Assembly (NCBI GenBank): GCA_027574665.1
Contig: CM050648.1
Location: 136,400,175 to 136,464,174 of the forward strand
Direction of reading: 5' to 3'
Length of the DNA stretch: 64,000 bases
DNA from: Rhynochetos jubatus
Lineage: Eukaryota; Chordata; Aves; Eurypygiformes; Rhynochetidae
Shown: in pieces, positions 49,061 through 60,876 of the stretch
How positions within the stretch are numbered: position 1 is the stretch's first letter
How the letters are laid out: each line of letters starts with the position of its first letter
Position numbers and translations under genes: made by a program
Notes under the pieces: model-generated
What the model saw: only the letters and a program-made list of their open reading frames with translations
Databases searched by the model: none
What the model was told of the DNA's origin: nothing

Positions 49061-52000
49061 GTGCTACCATCAAATAGCCTGCTACTTTGAAGCTTGACTA
49101 AAAACTGGTTTGAGGCTACCAAATCTGCACTTAGGCAGACAAATGGTCACTGAGGTCTGGAGGTGGGTGATGCTCCTTGTGTTAGCCCAGGAGCGTGGCT
49201 TTTTAGCATTAGAAGAGGTTACATCTGGGCAGGCAAAAAAGTGAAAACTCCTAGCACAGTCTGACTCTTCGGTAAAATAAAAAGATGCTGTTTCTGTTCC
49301 TGGCTTCAATGTTTCAACCAAAGAAATAATTCAACCAGAAAAATAATTTTCAAACCTTTCATAAAGACAAAACAAAACAAACAAAAAAAAGAGCAACAAC
49401 CATCCCCCCATTCCCACAGAAATTAATAACTTTTGAAGGAAAAATATTTATTCAAAAGCCCTTTTTTCCATTTAAAATAGATTACAGATGAAAATAATTT
49501 GCCTATCCCTTAATGAAGTCCATTATGCCAGACTAGTTTCATAGTCTGTCTCACACAGATATCGTTGAGTTAAGCTTTGTGTTGGGAGATGGGAATTCCA
49601 CACCAAATTGAATTGGAGACCGAAGCAGGAACAATTATGGCTGCAAATCATTAAAGCTTTGCTATATTGAAAATTCACAGCATGCTTATAGCGGTAACTT
49701 AATAGTAAGAAGAGCCATACTACAAAGCTAAAAATAGAGGAAAAAATCAGAACCATATTGCTTTGATCACAATTCCATGTTTAAAGGAAGTAATCATTGG
49801 CAAAATAATCCCCTTCCCAACTGCGCCGTGGATTAGCTTTGGTTAATGCTAACATTTCCTTTCTATGGAGAACATCAAGGGAAAAATTATCAATTAAAAT
49901 CTAGGGCTGGCTAAGTAGTTCATAGTAAATAATTCACTCGAGGGAACCCCCTGACACACACCCGCTCTTTCTCACTTAGGACTTTCTGCAAGCAACCCTG
50001 ACTTTCAGCATGTGGTATCGGTGAGCAATAACTTACCGAGCGGTTAGCTCTGAGTTACACATTCGTTCTGACTGGGCAAGCAGCTGATGCGTTATATTTC
50101 TAGCTGCTGAAGGGATGATCAGAGCTCCTAAATTTGGTGTCCAATGTACTTTTTCTTATGATTAGTTATTCCAAATTGTCTTCTGGGGAATATTTTCTAG
50201 CGCCCCTTTTAAAATTTGCTGCTCCAAGAGCATTCTGCGGCGAGCTTGTTAGCTGGAGCACTCGTGGAAAGCTGCTACCAAAGCAATGTGCATCTGCATT
50301 CTGAGAGTATGAAACATTATTCTTATTTTTTGCAGCATTCCCCAGAGCTAAAAACATTGAACAGGCTTGTCTGTTTTATTTATTTGGGGGTGTTTGTTAC
50401 TGTTTTTAGGTGAGGGAAGGTGAGACCATGGCTGTTGTCTGTTGCCTTTGGGGAATGACCTTTGATTTCTTCCTCCTCTCCTCAGTGGTCCCTGTTTCTG
50501 CAAAGGGAACATGCAGCCAATTTCCATCTCGTCCTTAATGTTGTCTCTCTGCCCATGCATCCCAGCTCAGGTACGAACATCTGGGGCAAAAACCTGCACA
50601 GCTGGGAGTGGAGGCGATGCACAGCACCCTACGGACACCAAAGGCACGCCTGTGCAGAAGGTACGCTTGAGAAGGAATCCTTTGCTGGATAGCTTACAAA
50701 AGCTGCGGCTCCTAGAGCCAACAGCAAAAAGCAGATGAGCAAATTGGGGAATAAACTAAAATTCAGACATATCCTTTGTGCTTATTCAACATATCTTTTG
50801 TGCATAGTTAAGAATTTAAATCCATTTGATCCCCTGAAGGAAGCTTCACTTGGTGCATTTTTAGAGGGATGTGGCCTTGTGCCTGGTCTGGAATCCGCTG
50901 GTGCCTTCTGCCCTGGCTTCTGTGAGAGCCCAGGGATGTACATATCCGTGGGTTTTAGCTATTTCATACCTAAAGCTGGCACACAACAGCACCATGTGAG
51001 CTTGTAAAGCCCTGCGAGATCCCTACGTGAGGGCTGTTCTACAGGGGCCCGCTGGGATTACAAAGTCCTCTTGCGTTCAGGCAGGATTGCAAACGGTGAG
51101 GTGAGGCAATGAACATCGATTAGATCATGTTTATTTTTACCCTCCAGCAAAATTATTAGAACCACTACTGTTACCATCATCAAGGATAAAAAAAACCTAA
51201 AGGGATAGGGCTGCCGTGGGACATCCCGTACAAAATGACGCTTGGAGGTTGCACCATACTACGTGCCATTACGTTACGTTTCTACCCATCTAGCATCCCT
51301 GCAGCCCGTTCAAAGAACTGTGAGTAAAACCTGAGCTGCTGATAACCACTTTACAAATGAAACCCTTGATTTTATTTGATGGTGTAATACTCGAGAAGAA
51401 AATGGGGGGGGGAAACACAAGGCAGAATAAATTTTATTGGTGGAGTAGATGCGGCAGAATAATTACAATTTCTGGGGGAGTATTGGGAACAGCACAAGAA
51501 GGCTGGAAAAGAAATAGCACCTTAAATTTTGATTGTCTGTTTGGGGTGATAGTAAAGTCAAGAGTGCCGTTTCCAGTCTAAAATCCCTATATCCAATACT
51601 AAAAAGCATTAGAGCCTAAATAAGGATTTGAATACAAATGTCTTCAACTCCAGCTCACCGCAAAATTAAAGGATCTGTTCCAGGAAATACAGTATCTGCA
51701 TGAAGAGACTCCCCTAGATCCATGCCTTTGAAGCTTAAGTTTTAATTTAGGATTAAAAAAAAAAAAAGAAAGGTTGCACAAGGCGCTGCAGAAGTCTGAC
51801 ACGACATCCTGGAAGAGATCCTGCACCGCTGCCGGCTGGAGCGGAGCTGGGTTGGAGGTCTCACCACCTGCCCGCCCCAGAGAGGGAATGCTGCCCAGGG
51901 TGATGCTGCTGATGCAAGAGTGATTCAGCTACGAACACGGTGAGAAGCGAAGCGCTGAATCCAGGACAGGCAGGAGGGCACAGAGGCTGGCTGAGCCCCA

Positions 52001-53703
52001 GCGATGCCGGTTTTAAATGCAAACGCACATGGCTGGAGTTAAGGCTGGCCTCCCTCTGCCCAAAGGTGTTGCAGATTATAGATGATGTGGGCTCCGCGTG
52101 GGTCATTTCTTCTTTTTCATCTTGGTATAAGGCAGGCCAGGAGACACTATCATGCATGATCTGTGCATTTTTTCTTGTGCTCTGCGTTTCATTTAATCAA
52201 AAGAGCTTTCTTAGCAGCCCAGATACACTGGGTGACCACTTCTATTATTCTCAGCACTGTGCACCGTTACAATTTTGCCTGTCCTCTTTTATGTGCGGGC
52301 TTGAGTGCACTTAGAAGCACCAGGCAGAGCTCACTCAATTAGGGATATCTGAACTGGGATAAAATAAGAGAGCTGGTAGCTTTCCCCATCAAACCTTTAC
52401 CTCCTAGTGTAGGCAGAGCTGGCAGTAGGGTCATCTTCAACAGGTGCCCAGGGCTGGCCCTATCCAACAAGATGCCTCCTTGCTGGAAGTGCCGTGTCCC
52501 AGCAGCAGCAGGGGACAGGGATGCAGGGACTGCTCTTTGCTGAGCTGCTTTGGAGCTGAGGCGGGCCCACAGATCAGTGCTGGGCCAGCTGGCTCCAGGG
52601 TTTGTGGCCTCTGGGGTGTTCTCCCTGGGTGGGTGTCGCAGACCCCAGGAGGCTCTGCCCCAGCGTGACAGTGGGCAGTCACTGACCAGCCTCACTGATG
52701 ATCTGCCAGCTGCCCAGTTGCTCTGTAAGCAATTCTGAGGTTGGGTTTTGTTTTTATATATTCCATTATGTAAAATATTCAAATTAAAAAAACAAAGAAA
52801 CAAACAACTCCCCAGCACCCAAAGATATTTCCAAAGGGCAATTATTTTCCATTTGCTCCTGCTGGGCAGGGTCCCTGGCCCTTCAGTCTGTGGGGCAGCA
52901 GTTTCCATTCTGGGCTCCGATGTTCCTGGGTCAGTCCTGGCTACAGGAGCCTATCCAAAACAGCGGCCTCCTAAGCCTGGTTCATGGGCCACTTGCAAGG
53001 TCCACTCCAAGGTGACTGCATGCAAATTCACTGGCCATATTCCTTCTCTCTCTGGAGCTTGTGCAACTGAAGATCGGATTCTGAGTGATCCCACTGTGCA
53101 TCCCGAGTCCTGCAGAGAGACATGCCAGTAGGAGCCAAAAGGGCAGGCAACTTCATTTTAGCCAGTGAGAGAATACGTGCGTGGCAGCTCAGCTCAGAGG
53201 GCGAGGAAACCTTTGGTGAGGGGCTGCTGCTCAGCAGGTTTATAATTTTTTCAGGTTATAGCCCTGGCTGCTCCAGGGTTATAATTTTTTCACCTGGAAA
53301 AGCTGCATATTCCCAAAGAGGCAAGGTCTCTGAGTCCCTCCTGTGAGCTCTGGAAAACATTTTGAAAAATTTTTCCCTTCTTCAAATAAAGAACTCATTA
53401 AGTTTTCTGTTCCTCTGAGTCCCCATGCTTCCCATTCCCAGAGGCATAACATTGAGCCTAATCACCAACTAGAACAACTGAGGCCTTTATTTTGGTGTAA
53501 AGCTGCATGAAAAAAGAAAAGTCCCCTGTGTATACAGCTGGAACACTTGCATGATTGTAAGAAAAATGGAGGAACCCACAACTGTTTTCCAAATCTGCAT
53601 CCTCCTTTTTTTCTATAATGAGTGTGATACATAATTTACACAGGCAAGAACATGTACAAAGCTGATTATTTTTTTCTTTCTGTTTGTTTTCATTCACTTG
53701 CAG
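49061..53703. other. Non-coding stretch
   Basis: No gene was recognised. It includes A-rich sequence near 49365-49395, AT-rich unique DNA to about 50400, and poly-A near 51755-51768. A GC-richer part at about 51800-52720 gives longer but unrecognised frames. A nested direct and inverted repeat lies at 53240-53292 (separate entry). Confidence 0.55.
53240..53292. repeat. Direct repeats enclosing a hairpin
   Basis: TTATAATTTTTTCA occurs twice exactly, at 53240-53253 and 53279-53292. Between and partly overlapping them is an inverted repeat, TATAGCCCTGG (53257-53267) with CCAGGGTTATA (53273-53283), one mismatch in 11 and a 5-base loop. Function unknown. Confidence 0.85.
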
Positions 53704-53787
53704 AAAGGCTGGAACTCCAGAAAGCTAAGAGCCCTACCCTTTCCTTGGTACGGTGAGCTGGATACGGAGGATGGAGAGGAACTCAAG
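53704..53787 (+). other. Exon-like segment, 28 open codons
   Basis: A very strong polypyrimidine tract and acceptor (TTTTTTTCTTTCTGTTTG to CACTTGCAG) ends at 53703. Two donor-like sites follow: ACG|GTGAGC after 53752 (49-nt exon) and CTCAAG|GTACAA after 53787 (84-nt exon). The frame beginning at the acceptor is open through both (it includes WYGELDTEDGEELK). No family was recognised. Confidence 0.25.
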
Positions 53788-54199
53788 GTACAACCGTGAG
53801 GATGCAGCCGGGTCTTTACAGCAGCTATCAAAAAAACCCCTAAACGTCTTGTCTCTTTCCTGTTTTGACAAGGAGTCACGTTGTGAAAGCTCAGTGGTGC
53901 TAGAGGCAATCAGTCTCAGTCGCTGAGATACCTGCCCACACCCAGGACTATGGCAATAAACTGCTGACTACAACCAATATTATAAAAATTCCTTCCTGGA
54001 TGCCGTAGACACATGGGTGGTTTTGCATATGCTGAAGACTCACTGGGCGATGACATATTTCCTCTTTGAGTTGAGTCATGAGCTGCTCCTCCTTGTTGCT
54101 ATGAAAGTTGGAAGCACTTTAACGCTGCCTGCTGCAAGTACGTTTTATGAAAAGAGAGAAAATCTCGGTATTATTTCTGGATTTATTGATCTGACCCTT

Positions 54200-54700
54200 T
54201 CACTTTTGCCACTTTGACATTTATTAAAGAGCTTGTTAGTGGCAGAAGCAACGACAGTAAAATTTGCATGTATAATTTAAAGCAAACAATCTCCGCTGTT
54301 AATCCAGCCTTCAAGGCCTGAAGTAAACAACCACATTTCAAGGGAATGCTACTAAGGAAAGTATGTTGGGTGCTACTCTTTTGTAATCAATGAGACAAAA
54401 TGTTGAACAGTCTAAAAGCTCTAAGCCCGGTGTTGTTATGGGGAGATAAGAGCGCCATTAATTAGATGATCAAATACTACTTTATGAGTACATTCTTGCA
54501 CTGGTCTGGCATGGCTTGTGCTTGTTTATAAGATATGATTCTCTTCTTTTGAGCATTTATAATATTCCAGTAGGTTAGTTAATGCCCTTGCTGTAACCCT
54601 CTAACCCATCTATTCGCATCAGTGTTGTGTGGTGATAATGATGTGGTTCGGGGTATTTATCTGTGCTGATTTTCAGCAGCTCCCAGTAAAAATCCAAAAG
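54200..54700. promoter_or_regulatory. Candidate conserved regulatory element
   Basis: An AT-rich, unique, ORF-poor block with clustered homeodomain and POU-type motifs: ATTTGCAT octamer at 54262-54269, CATTAATTAGATGATCAAAT near 54456-54475, and several ATAA/TTAT motifs. The octamer alone is not significant, since a few are expected by chance. The call rests on overall texture and is tentative. Confidence 0.25.
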
Positions 54701-57700
54701 GTCTTTTCATGGTGTGCAAGTCTGCCACCGTTTCAGACCTTGTTTTCTGTCACTCACCAGGAGAGCCGGGGCTGGTAAATCTCTGTTCTGGACCTCATTC
54801 CGAGTTAGCACCAGGCCAGCATGGGGGCAGAGGGGAAGGGAGGAGGCTGGATAAGGCCATTAGGGAGGCCAGAAGCTGACCCAGCTCCCCTGACGCAGAC
54901 TCCTGAGCAGGGGCAGTTTATATGGGGAGGGACAACATCTCCTGCTGCATCTGCTTGCCCAGCCACACGCCGTTAAATCGCCTGCGAGCTGCTGATGGCC
55001 AGAGCTTACAGCCTGGAGCTTTACGGGAAGGTAGAACCACTGCTGATCCACCCTGGAACGTGGGCTGTAGGCAGAGCGCTTGGGGTGCGGCAAGAGCCGA
55101 CGCGGGGAGCCGGGGGGACGCGGCAGGGCTCTGCCAGCAGAAGTCACGAGGCCCTTGTGTCAGCGCTAGTCCGCCTCGCAGGGACGTGGGCTGCCCAGAC
55201 TGAAATCGCTGGTGGATTTAAACCAGACCTAGCATTTCTCAACACAATCTCTCCTTGTGGCTCCCTATGCAGGACCTGTATACGTTCGTATATGGTATAG
55301 CTCCTTCAGAGCCCGCAGTACTTTTAACACATGGTATGTACGTTTATCTCAGTGCGGGATAGACACCAATTAACACTGCTCGTTAATGAGGGCACAATCA
55401 GCTTGCATAACCTTGAACCGCTGAGTGCACACAGTGATGTATGAATGAGAGGTTAACTGCAGATGACAGCTCATTTCTTTTTGTTCTTCTGCCCAGAACA
55501 TCCTGTCAATACACACATTATAAATAACGTGTTCTTGTGATGGTAAGGGGGGCATTTCAGAAGTGAGTGTCGCTTCTTTGTTCAGGAGAGATTGCATGAC
55601 ATTCGGGGTTTCAGCCTTAATACCATCTATTGCCTTGGCTGCTGGGATCAGCTGTTTACCCTCAGGATCTCCCCTCCTGGTATCCCTGACCGCAGCCCGG
55701 TTCTGCTTTCTGAATTAGAAGTTGAATGTGAAACAGATTAACCTAAAAAACAACAGCAAAGGCCAAGTGTCATTTTTGGTGCGCCTGAGACGCCCGTGCC
55801 CATCTGACTCACAGTTCGGTGCTCGTGGAACGGTGTCATGTGTAATTCATGTAAATGCTCGCTCACCCACCCACAGCCGTGTTATATACTGCTTTTCCAC
55901 GCAAAGCGCCCAGCCAGCGATAAAGCCCAGTTAGCGTCACGCTATCTCCGCTCTCGCGCAGATTATGCCACATCAGGGTTCTTTCTGTGGGGAATATATT
56001 GACTTGCTGTAAGGAGCCATCTAGTGAGGGTTTACTGCACATAAAATCAAAGTAACCATTTCTTTACTGTTTCCGGGCAATGCTGAAAGAAAAAGCGCTA
56101 TTTTTTTTCCTCTTCCCCTCTTCCACGTGCTCCTGCTGCACTCGAGCCTCAGCTAAAGCAAACCGCTTGGGCCCGTGAGGCTGTGTGGGACTGACTGCTT
56201 ATTCCTCTGGCCACCCCTTCACAAAAAACAGGGAGCACACGTGCTCCGCCTCGCTCAGCTCTGCTCTCGGGGTGCTCACAGGGAGTAAGGAAGAGTCCCG
56301 ACGGATCTGCCCTCTGCGCTGCCAAGAGCGAAAGCAGACTGGGTGGGTGGAGAATACAGGGAAGGGCCGTGCTCTGGCAGAAGCCAAAGGCCTTAAAGCT
56401 GGTCCCGTTGTAGCGCAGGGGGAGCGGAAGAACAGAGCCAGCCGGTGAAGAGCCCCTCGTCACGCTGGCAGCGATGGTATAGCCGGGAACTTGCTTCAAT
56501 TTACAGAGGCTAAGGCAGAGCCTCAGCCAGCAGGCAGATAGAGAGTGGCGTTTGAGGGGGGGGCACTTCTGTGCTAGTTTGCTTTTTGTTTTGTTCTCTA
56601 AAGAATGATGAACTTCAGCAGATGAAAATGCAAGAGTAGGGTTCAGAGTGTGGGTGGAGTACGGAAATTTGAAGATACTGCTCCTGGAGCATCAAAAGCG
56701 TGGCTGCGTTGCAAATCTACGTTGTTAGGAATTTTACAGCCTGCAGAAGGTACCGAACATCCCGAGTTAAATATTAAGCACTCAGGGAAATGACAGCAGC
56801 TTTTCTACAGGTCAGAAGTAAGATTTTGTGCTGTGCTCTGAAACTCCACCCAGCGAGTGTGACCGAGTGGAGGGAGGGGGTGCAGGGGCAGCATCATTTG
56901 TTTCGGTCGTACTGGAGCAGTCTGGGATGCTCCACAGCAGGCGATATGGTGAAGCCTCCATCGTGACATTCACCATGGAGCCTCCTCCGGCCCCTTCAAG
57001 CCTCTCAGGGTGGGAGTTTGCAAGCGAGCAAGCAGCTGTGCATCACTTTGAGCAGCCTTATGCTGTGCTGGCACTGGAGTAATCCTCCCCATCTCCTGCC
57101 TGCGTATTTTCAGCGCTAGTTCTCAGCAGGAAGCTTTTCCGTCCCTCGATAGCTCAGCTCGGTGCTCTCCCACGTTGCGCTCAGCTCAATTCCCCTAGGC
57201 ACAACCAGCCAGCCATCGATGGGAGGGCACCGAGCGTCAGCTCCTCCATAGGGTGGAAAAAAATGGCTGGCACACTGGAGGAAAGAGACTCTGAGATGTT
57301 TGACACTGTAATGCACAATAAACAGGACAGTAATTTTTCATAGCTATGCTGCATATCAGGATAGCGAAAGTAATCCAACTTTTATAAACAAGCCTTTATT
57401 CTACAAAACCCAGACACTCTCTCATGCACAAGAAAATGCTCTGAATTATGAATGCCTGTCGTTTTACAATAACTATTCCTTTTGGGTTTTTTTGAAAATG
57501 AAAAAAAAAAAGATTTTTTTTTTTTTTTTTACAGTGAGAAAATTCCCATTTTTAGTTGCTGGAAAGCATTTGACTACATCAATGATTAATAGATTTAATG
57601 TAACAGCTGAAACTGAAATTTAAAAAGGAAACAAGCCGAACAGCCGAATGGATTTGTTATAAGGATTTCATTAGGGATTTTTAAAAGTTTGCTTTATACT

Positions 57701-60408
57701 TGCAGTTTGTTGTCAAAAAGAATTGGCTGAATTCAGTCAAAATGGTTTGCTCTTTGTCTGTCCGTGGTCACCATAGCTACCATTTCAATCTGTTAACATA
57801 TGTGGTATTATTTTGTTCCTTTCTCTTAAACTCTATTCACAGATGCTGTCAAGATTTTCCTTTGTACATATCAGATCGGTTCGTGCCAGGTTTGGCTCCA
57901 GGCCTTTTCAGATGGGAGCCTCTGATGAGGACAAGGTGGTTAGGCACTCGGTGCAGCAATGGAGACAGGAGGAGAAGCTGGGGTGGGGATGGCTCCTACT
58001 CTACTGCGGCATGGGATCTGTGAGAAGTACCTTGGGAAGACGTTGTCGGAGGTGTACCTATTTTCTGGAGAGGCAGGTATTCCCTGAATAGGCTGCGCCA
58101 GACCCTCAGCTGCCGTAAATCTGTACGAATACATTCATTTTAGTGGAGCTGTCGTGCCTGCTGATGGTCAGGTCCTGTGATGTTGCTCGTTACGCAGGTT
58201 TTGGGTAAGGAGCCAAGAGATGAAGGGAAGTGCGGCTGCAACGTTTTAAATAAATAAGTAATCAGATTGTATAGCCTCTATTCTCTCGCTTTTTCCAGTC
58301 TTAGAAACGGGTCAGGTTGCCACTGAGTATGGAGGTGTATCCACTGTGGACAACTGGAATATTTAGTAGAGATCAGATTATCCACGTTACACATTTTAAT
58401 TGGTGCTGAATGGGAAAAAAGTCAGTTTTCTCTATTGCTCAATGTGAGATGATTGAGATGGCTTCATTTTCTTTCCAGCTGTGTAGCAAGCAGGTAAATG
58501 TACTGATGTATGTATGCAGGACAATTTATAGTGAGGAAGCTGAAAGGGAAATCATACACACTGGAAAATTTCACAATTTTCCTTCACAACTAAGGTCTCA
58601 CAGTAAGGAGTAAAGTTAAGGTGAGTCTGTCTTTTTTTTTGTTATTATTAGTACAAAAGCCTTTGTTTAAAGCTCTGTGGGTCTGATTTTCAGAGCCGCT
58701 GAGCACCCTGCTCTCTGATTTCTTTTAACTGGAGATGTAGGTCTTCAGCATTTCTGGCAGCCGGGGCCTCTCTACTAATGCCTGCAGAGAGTAGCTGGAG
58801 AAAGAGTGAGAAACATTATTGTAATGAGGGGCTAATTCTGCCTCTCCTTCCTGCCTCTCAGCACACATGAAAGAGTGCCTGTGAGTCATGTTATGTGCAC
58901 GGAGAGAGGGAATTCTGATTTACTGGCTCTGGCTCCCCAGGGGCAGGGATGCTCTCCTAGCACAACTCACAGTAAGTCACATCTGCATTTCCAGTATAAG
59001 GCCCATTTTTAAGGACTCCTAGTTCGGCTATAAAAATTCACTTAGCATGCATGAATAGAAACCAAATTGACAAGATAGACCATAACTGCTCTGAAAGGGC
59101 CATTAGTTCCCATCGTATGAAAAATCCACGTTTTAAAAAAGCGAGTATTGTTCACATTTGCACAACAGGCTGTAACTGTTCCTTCTAAGTCATTATAGCC
59201 TGTACGGAAATAATAATTTTCAAAATCACTATTGATACCACAGGAACAGAAACAGAAGGCAAATGCCTGTGCTTGATATTATTCCAGAGCCTTCCAACAC
59301 CTCTGAGCAGGCTCATGCAAACTCTAGATTTACACCGACGTAACTGAGAAGAGGAAGACCGCGGCATAAAAGATTTTGTTTGATGAGTGAAGAGTTTGGT
59401 GCAAGGTTTCTGGTGTCCTCAGATGAATCCCAGCGGTGCAGTGGGTGTGAGAGGGTACCAACAAGTTGTCCGTCGAGAAACACCATCTGTCCCCTGTGCT
59501 CAGCGCTAGCAGAGAGGGCAGGGGAAATGCAACGACTGAGGGCATTTCCAGGGATTTCAGCAGTGATCCCCATGTATGTCAGAAGGATGTAAGATGATTT
59601 TCTCCACTCCCACAGGTGTGTATGGACATACCAACCTATGCGTGTTTACTCTCCTGCAAAATTTTGCTCAAACCTACAACTATGCGTTTTGAGGGCAATC
59701 TCAGATGACTTTCTAACACTTTCCCATGGGAATGCCAGTGGTCACAGGCCTTATAGGACTGTCCTGTGTCATGGAAAGAGACTGGGTTGAATGGTGGAGT
59801 AAAGGGGGTGTGTTGGCAGAAAGTCAAAACGTGGATTTTTCGGTAGGATTTCAGGAGCAAGCAGCTGCCTCTCAGCTGGACCTCCCTTCCCATTGCTGGC
59901 ATTACCACAACAACAGCAAGGCAAGTGAAGAAGACCCCCGGGGAGGCAGGAGACTGCCAGGCTGAGGGACTTTGCTGCAGGGTTTCCCCTGAAGCCTCGC
60001 ACACCAGCGTGCCTTCATGGGAGGGTGCAGGCAGGGAGCTGCCTGCCAGGTTGCAGTGGTGGGACATCTGGGCTCCTTTTTCTGCTCCCACCAGTGGATC
60101 CCAGCGACACAGGCCCCTGGAAAGCTGCCACCGTGGAGGGTCTCATGTGGAGGAGTTGTCCTGCTGGATCCGGCCAGTGCTTCATTTAGTTTGTTAGCCT
60201 TGCTGTTAGGAGCATTCTTCAAAGGTAGCACTGCGTGAGTAGCTGCTCCTGGGGAAGGCGTCTTCCCTCACTCAAAAAAAATCCCAGAGATATTGATTTA
60301 AACACTGAAGTGTAAGGGACTGTATTCCTTGCAAAGCTCTAAATATTAATTTCTACTGTTAAATCCCTGGATCTCTTAATGTGCAGCATCCAATCTTTGT
60401 CCTATTAG
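54701..60408. other. Non-coding stretch
   Basis: No gene was recognised. It holds a CpG cluster at about 55040-55200 and AT-rich DNA at about 57360-57720 with the A/T foldback. Further unique sequence runs to 60.4 kb with no recognised RNA gene or transposon. Confidence 0.55.
57501..57530. repeat. Poly-A/poly-T foldback
   Basis: Eleven A residues (57501-57511), then GA, then seventeen T residues (57514-57530) form a near-perfect inverted repeat. The T run leads into ACAG, so it also has the form of a strong 3' splice site on the plus strand. Homopolymer lengths may vary between individuals or reads. Confidence 0.9.
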
Positions 60409-60647
60409 GTCTTGTGACAAGGAGTGCACCCGAAGGGATTGCATGCATTTCTTGTTTGAAATTTCCTGCAAGAAGACTGAAGTTATTGGGTCCCCGGTCA
60501 CCCCGAAAACGATGTCAGCTGTCCCCTGCAATCCGCCTCTCCTCACAGACGTCAGCACTGCACACTGGCTGCTCCGCTGCCAAGGTGGTGATGATGGAGA
60601 GAAGTGAAATGAAACAAGTTTATAAAAAGAGAGCGGTATCTTCCCAG
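60409..60647 (+). other. Exon-like segment, 79 open codons
   Basis: The acceptor CTTTGTCCTATTAG ends at 60408 and a near-perfect donor TCCCAG|GTAAGC follows 60647. The 239-nt interval is open in one frame (2 nt then 79 codons), encoding a basic peptide ending in a KKRAVSSQ-type sequence. A strong downstream acceptor, CCTCCTCCTCCTCAG, ends at 60876. Continuing in phase from there reaches a stop after nine codons, and AATAAA lies at 61772-61777. No family was recognised. Confidence 0.3.
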
Positions 60648-60876
60648 GTAAGCGCTGCACTAGCTGCAACCGTCCCTACCATGAAGGGGCCCTTGGAAAG
60701 GCAATCTTTTTTTCCCCCATTTGTTTTTTTAAGGAGCGATGAATCTCTCCACACCTTGTATTTCTTTTTCGATACGGAGATTTTCTACTTAAACACAGAA
60801 ATGAGTGGAGCAAACTTATCATCTAGCTATCCGAGGCTTCCTACTCTGATTTTGCTGTGTGCCTCCTCCTCCTCAG

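Noticed and set aside
38000-54269. Four exact POU octamers (38000, 45083, 53020, 54262)
   Set aside because: About two exact matches are expected by chance in 64 kb on both strands; no clustering.
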